This document shows, in pieces, positions 22,492 to 29,448 of a stretch of 29,448 nt of DNA. Positions within the stretch are counted from its first letter, which is position 1, and the number at the start of each line of letters is the position of its first letter. Made by a program: the position numbers and the translations under genes. Source of the DNA: JBPCOI01 sp051000395. GTDB taxonomy: Bacteria > Actinomycetota > Actinomycetes > Mycobacteriales > Jatrophihabitantaceae. The stretch spans positions 1-29,448 of the forward strand of contig JBPCOI010000024.1 in the NCBI GenBank assembly GCA_051000395.1, in the 5' to 3' direction. The notes beneath the pieces were generated by a model. It saw nothing but the letters and a program-made list of their open reading frames with translations, ran no database searches and had not been told where the DNA came from.

Positions 22492-23430
22492 GTGAAGCTG
22501 GGCGAGCCCGACGCGCCCACGGTCGCCGATCGGGGCTCCGGTCCGCACCCGTCGCTGCCCGGTCTCGTCGGACAGGCCCCGCTCTGGTTGCGTGCATGCA
22601 ACGAGGTGGACGCTGTTCTGGCGTCGGGCGAATGGCTTGTCGTGGAGGGCGAGCCGGGCGTCGGCAAGCTGGCCCTGCTGCGTGGCGTGCAGCTGCGCCG
22701 GCAACCGGGCGTGCGGCTCACCGTCCTGGATGCCGCGGACGCGGCCGCCGATGCGACCTGGACGGCATCGGTGCGCACGGCGCTTGCCGACGGTGCGCAG
22801 AGCGTCGTCATCAGGCACGTCGACAGCCTCGACGGGCCCGGGCTGCGCGCGCTGTCCGGCGCGCTTCGGGCGGCGCACAGGCGCGACGGAGCGGTCGAGG
22901 GAGCGCGCCCGCCGTGGGTCGCGGTCACGGTGACGCAAGCGAACGGGAACGCCGATCTCGCCGGCTTGCTGCGCCAGTTCCCGAGCACCGTGAACGTTCC
23001 ACCACTGAGGCTGCATCTCGACGACCTGCGCCCGCTGGTCTCCAGCTTCCTCGCTCGTCTCGGCTATGACGGCAGGCTGGCGTGTTCGCCGGAGGCGATG
23101 CGGCTGCTGATGCGCTCGTCCTGGCCCGGGAACGTCGAGCAGGTCCACCAGGTGCTGCGGGGGATCGTGCAACACCGGCGGGCGGGAGTCATCCGGGCCG
23201 CCGACCTCCCACCGCAGACGCAGGCTCTGAGCCGGCGGCGGTTGAGTCCGTTGGAGTCCATGGAACGCGACGCCATCGTGACCAGCCTGAAGGATTCGAA
23301 CGGCAACAAGGTTCAGGCGGCGCGGGCGCTGGGGATGTCGCGCGCGACGATCTACCGCAAGATCCATGAGTACGGCATCATCGTTCCCGTCGCGGGCGGA
23401 CCGACGCACGGCTCTCGATCCCAGCCTTAG
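22492..23430 (+). CDS. Fis-family (AcoR/MimR-like) regulator, N-terminally truncated
   Basis: A 312-residue product from a GTG. It starts in the inter-domain linker and continues with LPGLVGQAPLWLRACNEV, a P-loop EGEPGVGKLALLRGV, SSWPGNVEQVHQVLRG of a sigma-54-type AAA+ domain, and a C-terminal Fis helix-turn-helix, MERDAIVTSLKDSNGNKVQA with ALGMSRATIYRKIHEYGI. The GAFTGA loop is absent, as usual in actinobacteria, which lack sigma-54. Full-length relatives carry an N-terminal GAF-type sensor region of about 250-300 residues that is missing here. The DNA-binding half could still be made, but no promoter or ribosome site is visible. Its last codons overlap the left copy of the repeat bracketing yefM-yoeB. 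Probably a truncated relic. Confidence 0.7.
   Translation: MKLGEPDAPTVADRGSGPHPSLPGLVGQAPLWLRACNEVDAVLASGEWLVVEGEPGVGKLALLRGVQLRRQPGVRLTVLDAADAAADATWTASVRTALADGAQSVVIRHVDSLDGPGLRALSGALRAAHRRDGAVEGARPPWVAVTVTQANGNADLAGLLRQFPSTVNVPPLRLHLDDLRPLVSSFLARLGYDGRLACSPEAMRLLMRSSWPGNVEQVHQVLRGIVQHRRAGVIRAADLPPQTQALSRRRLSPLESMERDAIVTSLKDSNGNKVQAARALGMSRATIYRKIHEYGIIVPVAGGPTHGSRSQP
23401..23426 (+). repeat. 26-bp direct repeat, left copy, flanking yefM-yoeB
   Basis: Begins CCGACGCACGGCTCTCGATC, matches 24047-24072 at 25 of 26 positions (mismatch at position 22), and lies in the last codons of the Fis-type regulator. Confidence 0.8.
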
Positions 23431-23475
23431 AGGTCCGAGCCCTAGAAGAAGCACTCGGCAGCGCGGCACCTCACA

Positions 23476-23736
23476 TCAGTTTCCGTAGTGGTAGCGGCAC
23501 GCCGCGATTCTGATCTCAGCTTCGCTCACCTTGTACACGAGTCGGTGTTCGTCGGTGATCCGGCGGGACCAGTAACCCTGGAAGCCGTGTTTTAGCGGCT
23601 CGGGCTTGCCTATTCCTTCGTTACCGTTCCGCTCGGCATCCTTGATCAGCGCGTTGATCCGTCTCAGTACCTTGCGGTCCTGGGCCTGCCACCAGACGTA
23701 GTCGTCCCAGGCGCTCTCGTCCCACACCAGTTTCAC
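23476..23736 (-). CDS. yoeB: YoeB/RelE-superfamily mRNA interferase toxin (Txe/YoeB)
   Basis: An 86-residue toxin that cleaves mRNA in the ribosomal A site. It begins MKLVWDESAWDDYVWWQAQD and ends ITDEHRLVYKVSEAEIRIAA followed by CRYHYGN. The catalytic residues known for Escherichia coli YoeB are present at the same numbers: E46 (GKPEPLKH), R65 (DEHRLVY), H83 and Y84. Length matches the family (84-86). Its ATG overlaps the antitoxin stop by four bases. It appears fully functional. Confidence 0.95.
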   Translation of the reverse strand: MKLVWDESAWDDYVWWQAQDRKVLRRINALIKDAERNGNEGIGKPEPLKHGFQGYWSRRITDEHRLVYKVSEAEIRIAACRYHYGN

Positions 23737-23984
23737 TCGACCAGATCGCGAGCGGTACCTGCTCCCTGCTCGAGCCGATTGATCGAGGCCAGCAATCGCC
23801 GGGCATTCTCCGGGCTCTTGAGCAGGTAGGCCGTCTCCTTCAGCGACTGGTAATCGTCAAGCGCGACGATCACGACGTCGTCGTGTCCGGCCCGGGTGAT
23901 CACGACCTCTTCCCGGTCGTCTGTGACCGCGTTGAGGGTCTCGGCATACTTCGCCCGCGAGTCTGAATACGTCATCGTCTTCAT
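23733..23984 (-). CDS. yefM: YefM-family antitoxin (Phd/YefM)
   Basis: An 83-residue antitoxin starting MKTMTYSDSRAKYAETLNAV, with REEVVITRAGHDDVVIVALD, DYQSLKETAYLLKSPENARR and the tail GAGTARDLVE that binds YoeB. The ATG at 23984 has AAGGAAGGG upstream; longer in-frame extensions are non-coding. It should bind the TGTAC-type palindrome at 24000-24021 to repress its own operon, as YefM does in E. coli, and neutralise the downstream YoeB. Confidence 0.95.
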   Translation of the reverse strand: MKTMTYSDSRAKYAETLNAVTDDREEVVITRAGHDDVVIVALDDYQSLKETAYLLKSPENARRLLASINRLEQGAGTARDLVE

Positions 23985-23999
23985 CGAGAGCCCTTCCTT

Positions 24000-24021
24000 G
24001 ACGTACAGGAAATTGTACGTC
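24000..24021. promoter_or_regulatory. YefM-type operator
   Basis: Perfect 8-bp arms GACGTACA and TGTACGTC flank GGAAAT, 15 bp upstream of the yefM ATG. The TGTAC core matches the motif known to be bound by YefM. Its centre lies in the expected promoter. Confidence 0.8.
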
Positions 24022-24046
24022 TGATGCGGTCGGAGCGCAACGGGGC

Positions 24047-24072
24047 CCGACGCACGGCTCTCGATCCGAGCC
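24047..24072 (+). repeat. 26-bp direct repeat, right copy, flanking yefM-yoeB
   Basis: Partner of 23401-23426; lies between the yefM operator and the 3' end of the MFS gene. The copies start 646 bp apart. Confidence 0.8.
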
Positions 24073-24106
24073 CTCACCGACATGCCGCCGCGCTTGTGCC
24101 CAAGGC

Positions 24107-25483
24107 TCAGCCGGACACCTGCTCGAGGCGGCGTCCGCTGACCTTGGGACCGAGCAGGGCGATGAGACCGGCGAGAGCACCGGTGATCCCGATCCCGAGG
24201 AAGCCGGTGAAGAAGGAGAACGAAGAGACAACGGTGGGCAGCAGCAGCCCGCCGACCGCTCCCCCGCCGTGTCCGATCCCGTCGGAAAGGGCAAACCCGC
24301 TCGCGCGCGCCCGGGTCGGGAAGCACTCGGCCGTGTAGGTGTAGGCGACCTGGAGGTAGAGGCCCAACGCGAGGGAGGCGAGGAACGAGCCGGCGACGAG
24401 CACCGCGTCGCTGGCCAGTGTGCCCACGACGATCATCCCGGCCAGCCACACCAGGGTGGAGCCGAAGATGAGCAGTCTGCGCTCGACGCGGTCGGCGATC
24501 AGCGCCATGATGCCGGCCCCGACCGGGTAGCCGATCGCGCCGATCCCGAGGTAGAGGATCGAGCTGCCCAGCTGGTGGCCGTGATCGGCGAACAGGGTGG
24601 TGCTGTCGCCGAGAAAGCCGTAGTTGCCGATGTACCACAGGAACCACATCGGGACGAGCACCGCGAGCCGGCCCAGGTAGGGCCGTTGCATCAGGTCCGC
24701 GAACGCCACCCGCCGGTGGGTCGGCGACACGTCGTGTGCCTCCGGCTCAGGCAGGGTTATTCCCTTGGCGCGCGCGGTGTCCTCCATCCGGGCGACGATG
24801 GCCTCGGCTTCGTCCTCGCGTCCGTGCAGAGCCAGCCAGCGGGGTGACTCGGGCAGCTGGAAGCGGGCTAGGAACGCGACGGTGGCGATCACGCCGCCGA
24901 TGACGAACAGCAGCCGCCAGCCGTAGGTGTAGTTGGGCACCAGCGCCAGGGCGACGAACGGGGTAACCGCCTGCCCGATGATGCCGACAAGAAAGGTGAG
25001 GTTCGAGATCCGGCCTCGCTTGGCGGCGGGCGCGAGTTCGCCGAGGTAGGTGGAGACGAGGTTGAGGTCGGCGCCCACGCCCATTCCGGTGACGAAGCGC
25101 CAGAGCGTGAGTGTGGCGATACCTGTTGCGGTCGCGTCCAGGAACGATCCGACGGCGGTGAGACCGATCGTGATCAACAGGATGTGGAACCGTCCGAAGC
25201 GATCGGACAGGGCGCCGATCACGATGGATCCCACGGCGTAGCCGATGAGCCCGACAGACAGGGCGACGAACGTGCCCTCGGAACTGGACAGGTGGAACTG
25301 CTTGGCGATCGCAGGCAGTCCGTAGCCGATGTCGGCGATGTCGTAGAAGGTGAAGAAGTAGCCGGCGCCGATGATGACCAGGTAGGACCGCGGCAGCGCC
25401 CACACCGGGATGCGGTCCTGGCGGGCCAGGACGTCCGCTGCGCTGCCGCCGGCTGGCGCCCGGTGCGCGGTGGTCGGTCTCAT
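24107..25483 (-). CDS. MFS transporter (sugar/aromatic acid:H+ symporter type)
   Basis: A 458-residue integral membrane protein with 12 hydrophobic segments. MFS signatures are seen in GALSDRFGRFHILLITIG (loop 2-3), TLWRFVTGMGVGADLNLVST (helix 4), YLGELAPAAKRGRI and RFQLPESPRWLALHGREDEA (the PESPRWL block of sugar and aromatic-acid transporters), and CFPTRARASGFALSDGIG in the second half. The ATG at 25483 follows GGGGGGAG; an in-frame start at 25540 is less likely. The substrate cannot be told; the family includes benzoate, shikimate and sugar carriers. The same-strand neighbour upstream is a DMT transporter more than 100 bp away, so an operon is uncertain. Confidence 0.88.
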   Translation of the reverse strand: MRPTTAHRAPAGGSAADVLARQDRIPVWALPRSYLVIIGAGYFFTFYDIADIGYGLPAIAKQFHLSSSEGTFVALSVGLIGYAVGSIVIGALSDRFGRFHILLITIGLTAVGSFLDATATGIATLTLWRFVTGMGVGADLNLVSTYLGELAPAAKRGRISNLTFLVGIIGQAVTPFVALALVPNYTYGWRLLFVIGGVIATVAFLARFQLPESPRWLALHGREDEAEAIVARMEDTARAKGITLPEPEAHDVSPTHRRVAFADLMQRPYLGRLAVLVPMWFLWYIGNYGFLGDSTTLFADHGHQLGSSILYLGIGAIGYPVGAGIMALIADRVERRLLIFGSTLVWLAGMIVVGTLASDAVLVAGSFLASLALGLYLQVAYTYTAECFPTRARASGFALSDGIGHGGGAVGGLLLPTVVSSFSFFTGFLGIGITGALAGLIALLGPKVSGRRLEQVSG

Positions 25484-25597
25484 CTCGCTCCCCCCGCGAT
25501 CCGTGTCGCGCGCGAGGTCGTGAGCGCGACGGCCGTCCACCTGACTGCTACCCGGCGCAGGCCCGGGCGTAAACGCGACGCTCGGCCGGCGCGCTGA

Positions 25598-26476
25598 TCA
25601 GCCCTCGGGCTCGCCGGACGTCCGGGCGAGCTGGACGACCGCGGCGCTGAGGAGGAGAAACAGCAGAACGAGCACGGCGCCCAAACCCGGGCCACGGCGG
25701 ATTTGCTTGTTGTAGACGAGCACGCCGACGACGATGCTGAGCAGCGGGTCGACCGTCGCGGTGGCCGGCAGGCTGGCGGTGATCGGTCCCGCCTGGAACG
25801 CGAGCTGGTTGAGCAGCAGCCCGGCGGCACCGACAGCAATGACCGCGTAGAGCTGCCAGCTTTCCAGCAGGCTGACCGGTCCACGGACGGCGATGTCGGT
25901 GAGCGCCTTGAGCAGGGCCGCGGTGGCCGCATAGATGATGCCGACCGCGATTCCCAGCAGCGCGGCGGAGCGTCCGGCTGCGCGCAGCCGACGACCGAGC
26001 ACCACGCAGGCCGCCGCGAGGACGAAGCCGAGCACACCGGCCACGACTGCCGGCAACCGGTCCGCGGTCTCGTGCGCGGTGGGATGGCTGGTCGACGCGA
26101 GCAGCACGAAACCGGCGAGCGCCGCGGTCAGCAGGACACCCCAGGTGAGCTGGCGCCGGGTGATGTCGTGGTGCTCGAAGCGCTGGCGCAGGATCAACGC
26201 GAACAGCAATCCGCTGACGAGCAGCGGCTGGACGATCACGAGAGCGCCCAGGTGCAGAGCAATGATCTGCAGGGTGAGTCCGACGACGTCACAACCGATG
26301 CCGCTCAGCCAGAGCCGATGCGACAGGGTCGCCAGCACGAAGCGGCCGAGCTTTCCCGGGTGCAGGCTCTGCGCGTCCGGAACGTGACCGGCACTGACGT
26401 GCTTGAGCGAGCTGGAGGCGGCGAACGCGAAAGCTGCGGCCAGGCTCAGCACGACCACCAGCCACTCGTTGTGCAC
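25598..26476 (-). CDS. DMT superfamily (EamA/NIPA-like) transporter
   Basis: A 292-residue protein with about nine to ten transmembrane helices. It begins VHNEWLVVVLSLAAAFAFAA followed by SSSLKHVSAGHVPD and shows the repeated 5-helix DMT organisation: IIALHLGALVIVQPLLVSGL in the first half and NQLAFQAGPITASLPATATV, DPLLSIVVGVLVYNKQ in the second. This type is common in actinobacteria and is often annotated simply as a DMT transporter. The start is GTG at 26476, with GGAAGG eight bases upstream. It is divergent from the glycosyltransferase gene across 177 bp. Substrate unknown. Confidence 0.8.
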   Translation of the reverse strand: MHNEWLVVVLSLAAAFAFAASSSLKHVSAGHVPDAQSLHPGKLGRFVLATLSHRLWLSGIGCDVVGLTLQIIALHLGALVIVQPLLVSGLLFALILRQRFEHHDITRRQLTWGVLLTAALAGFVLLASTSHPTAHETADRLPAVVAGVLGFVLAAACVVLGRRLRAAGRSAALLGIAVGIIYAATAALLKALTDIAVRGPVSLLESWQLYAVIAVGAAGLLLNQLAFQAGPITASLPATATVDPLLSIVVGVLVYNKQIRRGPGLGAVLVLLFLLLSAAVVQLARTSGEPEG

Positions 26477-26653
26477 GCCGCGCCTTCCGCTCGTCCGCTG
26501 TCGCTACCCGGATCTGACCTTAGATGTGCCCGTCACCGATCGCTTGGACCCGGGCATCGCCAACTACGGTGGAGGTGGCGCCGCGCCGGGCGGTGTCACC
26601 TGGCGCCGCGTCGGACGGTGCCACCGGCCTGCGATCGGAGGGCTGTCGCGGCG

Positions 26654-27802
26654 ATGAGGATTGCGCACGTCAGCGACTGCTACCTGCCGCGCTTGGGCGG
26701 CATCGAACGCCAAGTGCACGATCTTGCCGTGCGCCAGCAGCGCGCGGGACACGAGGTGCACGTCATCACTTCGGTGAGCGGCGAGCACCCGGGCGAGCAC
26801 GAGGGCGGGTTCGGCGTGCGGCGTCCTGCCGGGCGTTCCGGCGACGCAGACCGGATCCGGTACGAATCCACGCGCGCGGGGCGCGACGCCGTGCTCGCCG
26901 GCGGCTTCGACGTGGTCCATGTCCACGCCTCGAACCTGTCGCCACTGGCGTTTCTGAGCGCGGCATCGGCATCCCGGGCGGGGGTGCCGACCGCGCTGAC
27001 GCTGCACTCGCTGTGGGCCTACGCCGAGCCGCTCTACGCAGGCGCGGATCTGGCGATGCGCTGGCGACGTTGGCCGGTGGCGTGGTCGGCGGTGAGTTCC
27101 GTCGCGGCCGAGCCGCTGCAGCGCGTACTCGGGCCGCGCGCACGCGTCTCGGTCCTGCCGAACGGCGTCGACCCGCAGTCGTGGCGCGTCGCTGCGCGTC
27201 CGCGTGACCCGGCCCGCGTCGTCGTCGTGAACGTCGGACGCCTCGCCGAACGCAAGCGGCCGCGGCAGTTGCTGCGAATGTTGCTGCGGGCCCGCCGGCT
27301 CGTCCCGGCCGGGATCCGGCTCGAGGCGGTCCTGATCGGTGACGGTCCGATGCGCGCCCGGTTGCAACGTCTTCTCGACCGGACCGGGATGGACGGCTGG
27401 GTCCGGCTCGCGGGCGCTGCTGACCACGCGGGTATCCGCACGATCTACGAGGACGCGGACTTCTATGTCGCACCGGCGCGCCTGGAGTCGTTCGGCATCG
27501 CGGCCCTCGAAGCGCGGAGCGCCGGGCTGCCGGTCATCGCCCACGCACGGTCGGGGATCGCCGACTTCGTCACGGACCGGGTCGAGGGACTGCTCACCCG
27601 CGACGACGCGGACATGACCAGGCGCATCGTCGAGCTGGCTACCGACGCCTCGACGCTGGCCCGCCTGCGCGAACACAACCTGCAGGTCGCGCCCGCCGTC
27701 ACCTGGGCGGGTGTGCTGCGCGAGTGCGACGCCCTGTACGAGCGGGCATGCGTCCTCGCCGGAACGTTGCGTGCGAGCCGACTCGACTCCACGTCCCGGT
27801 GA
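26654..27802 (+). CDS. GT-B fold glycosyltransferase family 4
   Basis: A 382-residue enzyme that transfers a sugar from a nucleotide donor. The N-terminal Rossmann half starts MRIAHVSDCYLPRLGGIERQ and holds GFDVVHVHASNLSPLAFLSA; the C-terminal half has VSVLPNGVDPQSW, VVVNVGRLAERKRPRQLLRM, AVLIGDGPMRARLQRLL and the donor-binding E-x7-E motif in ARLESFGIAALEARSAGLP. The ATG at 26654 has GGAGGG about 11 bases upstream. It overlaps the following deacetylase gene by four bases (GTGA). The order GT4 then PIG-L deacetylase recalls MshA/MshB of mycothiol synthesis, but the sequences are not specific enough to say so. Confidence 0.9.
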   Translation: MRIAHVSDCYLPRLGGIERQVHDLAVRQQRAGHEVHVITSVSGEHPGEHEGGFGVRRPAGRSGDADRIRYESTRAGRDAVLAGGFDVVHVHASNLSPLAFLSAASASRAGVPTALTLHSLWAYAEPLYAGADLAMRWRRWPVAWSAVSSVAAEPLQRVLGPRARVSVLPNGVDPQSWRVAARPRDPARVVVVNVGRLAERKRPRQLLRMLLRARRLVPAGIRLEAVLIGDGPMRARLQRLLDRTGMDGWVRLAGAADHAGIRTIYEDADFYVAPARLESFGIAALEARSAGLPVIAHARSGIADFVTDRVEGLLTRDDADMTRRIVELATDASTLARLREHNLQVAPAVTWAGVLRECDALYERACVLAGTLRASRLDSTSR

Positions 27803-28608
27803 GCCGGACGATCGTCTTCTTCCATGCCCACCCCGACGACGAGGTGTTGCTCACCGGCGGGACGATGGCGCGGCTGTCCGCCGAGGGCCATCGGGTCGTG
27901 CTGGTGACGGCCACGGCAGGCGAAGCGGGGCTCGTCTCCACGGAACTGAGCGCGGGCGAGCCGCTCGGCACGCTGCGCCTGCGGGAGCTGCACCGCTCGG
28001 CGCGAGCGTTGGGATGCGCGAGGGTCGTCGTGCTCGGCTATGCCGATTCCGGCATGGCCGGCCAGCCCCGGCGCGCCGAGAACGCTTTTGCCGACGCAGT
28101 GGTGGAGCGCGCCGCACGCCGCGTCGCCGAGGTGCTCGACGAGGAATCGGCCGACGTGCTGAGCATCTACGATCCGGCCGGCGGGTACGGCCATCCCGAC
28201 CACGTCCAGGTGCATCGCGTCGGGTTGCGCGCAGCCGAACTTGCCGGCACGCTGCGCGTTCTGGAGGCGACGGTGGATCGCCGGGCACTGCAGCGCGCCC
28301 TGCATATGATCAGCTGGGCAGTGCCGCGCGCACGCGAACTCGAGCCGGCACGGTACGACGCGCTCTTCAGCGCGCCTGAGCGCATAACACACTGCGTCGA
28401 CGTCACCGGCTGGCTCGCGCACAAGCGTGCCGCGATGTGGGCGCACACGAGCCAGACCACGGCCGACGGCGCCACGCGCAGCCTGGCGTGGTTCCTTCGC
28501 CTGCCGCGACCGCTGTACCGCCTCGTCTTCGGCCGGGAGTGGTTCGTCGAGCACGGCCGCGAACCGACGGCGAGCAAGCTCGACGACGTGCTGTTTGATC
28601 TTCGCTAG
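27799..28608 (+). CDS. PIG-L/LmbE family deacetylase
   Basis: A 269-residue zinc-dependent N-acetyl-sugar deacetylase of the PIG-L family. It begins VSRTIVFFHAHPDDEVLLTG, whose AHPDDE gives two zinc ligands and the catalytic Asp, and has YDPAGGYGHPDHVQVHRVGL, which gives the third ligand His. The C-terminal part (LAWFLRLPRPLYRLVFGREW, FVEHGREPTASKLDDVLFDL) is typical of actinobacterial members. The GTG at 27799 overlaps the glycosyltransferase stop, so translation is coupled; a longer frame from 27724 is less likely. Together the two enzymes probably build and trim a GlcNAc-like glycoside, as MshA and MshB do, but the acceptor is unknown. Confidence 0.9.
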   Translation: MSRTIVFFHAHPDDEVLLTGGTMARLSAEGHRVVLVTATAGEAGLVSTELSAGEPLGTLRLRELHRSARALGCARVVVLGYADSGMAGQPRRAENAFADAVVERAARRVAEVLDEESADVLSIYDPAGGYGHPDHVQVHRVGLRAAELAGTLRVLEATVDRRALQRALHMISWAVPRARELEPARYDALFSAPERITHCVDVTGWLAHKRAAMWAHTSQTTADGATRSLAWFLRLPRPLYRLVFGREWFVEHGREPTASKLDDVLFDLR

Positions 28609-28812
28609 CGGCATTTCGCGGGACGCCGTACAGCGGGCGTCGTTCGACACCTCGACGCTACCTACAGGTCAGCCGGCTTCCAGCAACTCCCCGAGCGGCG
28701 GGACCGATACCGGGACGCCTAACCGCCGACCAGCCGCCGCTGCCGGTTGGGGCCGACCTCGTCGCGCAAGACCATCGACGTGGGGCACGGGCCCAATGGC
28801 GGCGGCGAGCGA
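28609..28812. other. Intergenic between convergent genes
   Basis: No family-like frame, ribosome site or clear hairpin with T-tract is seen between the deacetylase and the epimerase pseudogene. Confidence 0.4.
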
Positions 28813-29448
28813 TCAGCGGGACAGTAGCCGGTGCTCCAACTCGGTCGGTAACCCGTGCACGTCACGGTCGTCCCGCTGAGGCGGCGCCGCCTCTTGCTGC
28901 ATCCAGTACCAGGTGTCGCTCACCGTGTCCATCACGCGACGGGGTACAAGCCCGGTGGCGGCGGCTCGGGAGGTATCGGCCTCGAGGAACCCCGCGAAGT
29001 CACCGTGTTCTGGGACCCAGCACGGCAGGTGGGTCCACGGCTGGGCGCCGACCGCGGCCAGGTCGTCCTCGCTGACCCACACCAACTCCGCAGCGGAGCC
29101 CGTCACTGCCACGCACGCACCCAACAACTCCCGGGTGGTGGCGTGCCCGGACCGGCTGATCACGTCGACCGGCCCGCTCAGCCCGTCGGCAAGCCCCGAC
29201 AGCAGCCATGCCGCCAGATCACGGGCGTCGACGTACTGCAGCGGGCGCTGCGGGCGCCCGGGCGCGACCACCTGGCCACCGGCGGCGATGCGCCGCAGCC
29301 ACCAGGGCAGGCGTCCGATGTCCTCATGCGGGCCGAGGATCAACCCGGCCCGAGCCAGCAGCGCGTCGGGGAACGTGGCCAGAACAGCGAGCTAAGCGCA
29401 ACGCTTGAGAGCCGGGTACCCCCCCTCCTCTGCAGTGGCATCACCCTG
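28813..29448 (-). pseudogene. NAD-dependent epimerase/dehydratase (SDR) gene broken by a stop, 5' end beyond window
   Basis: The minus-strand frame entering at 29448 reads QGDATAEEGGYPALKRCA, a TAG stop at 29392-29394, then LAVLATFPDALLARAGLILG and PHEDIGRLPWWLRRIAAGGQ to a stop at 28813. Y-P-A-L-K is the catalytic YxxxK of extended SDR enzymes, and the residue at the stop is normally Glu (YGxLKxxCE), so a GAG-to-TAG change is likely. The downstream part keeps RPLQYVDARDLAAWLL and other epimerase wording. A TTG at 29343 could only give a fragment without the Rossmann NAD site or the catalytic Tyr/Lys. Confidence 0.75.

Noticed and set aside
22492..23430. Regulator as a sigma-54 activator
   Set aside because: No GAFTGA loop is present and actinobacteria lack sigma-54; it is only AAA+/Fis in architecture.
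25703..26653. Upstream extension of the glycosyltransferase frame by more than 300 codons
   Set aside because: This part is antisense to the DMT transporter and lacks protein-like composition; the GT fold begins at 26654.

Overview
This is a chromosomal window from a GC-rich actinobacterium. The evidence is strong G/C bias at codon third positions, an NmtR/CtpJ pair and a SigG-type ECF sigma factor like those of Mycobacterium, a sigma-54-style Fis regulator paired with a GroEL-like gene, and many leaderless promoters (a TANNNT -10 box 6-7 nt before the start codon). The genus cannot be fixed from sequence alone. No rRNA, tRNA, CRISPR array or transposase was seen.

Layout. (1) 1-1920: a partial DinB/TIGR03086 protein, then a TetR regulator divergent from a small membrane protein with a 28-bp palindromic operator between them. 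(2) 1933-4426: a P1B-4 metal-export ATPase divergent from nmtR, again with a palindromic operator. (3) 4600-6016: a BNR-repeat propeller protein followed by a MoaD/ThiS-like protein ending in GG. (4) 6112-10339: a two-domain VOC protein convergent with a SigG-type sigma factor, an 11-bp repeat array, a Tat-exported DUF1259 protein and a membrane-anchored propeller-like protein. (5) 10630-13150: a histidine-kinase relic, two VapBC modules and a small orphan gene bracketed by a direct repeat. (6) 13459-16536: small enzymes (VOC, YdeI-like, a broken PPOX-type gene, VOC) and a TetR regulator. (7) 16636-19010: PadR followed by a collapsed ABC ATPase/FtsX permease. (8) 19185-23430: mntH with an unknown partner gene, then a GroEL fragment and a Fis-type regulator fragment that meet head to head at one breakpoint. 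(9) 23401-24072: a YefM-YoeB module bracketed by a 26-bp direct repeat. (10) 24107-28608: an MFS and a DMT transporter on the minus strand, then a glycosyltransferase coupled to a PIG-L deacetylase. (11) 28813-end: an epimerase pseudogene running off the edge.

Overall this looks like an accessory, decaying region. At least five genes are broken (histidine kinase, PPOX, ABC/FtsX, GroEL with its facing regulator, epimerase), three toxin-antitoxin modules sit within about 13 kb, and two segments are bracketed by direct repeats. Intact functional units are metal homeostasis (P1B-4/NmtR, MntH), stress regulation (SigG, TetR, PadR) and a two-gene sugar transfer/deacetylation unit. The most interesting points are the shared GroEL/regulator breakpoint, the repeat-flanked YefM-YoeB cassette, the helically phased 11-bp array before sigG, the MoaD-like/BNR pair and the unknown gene coupled to mntH.
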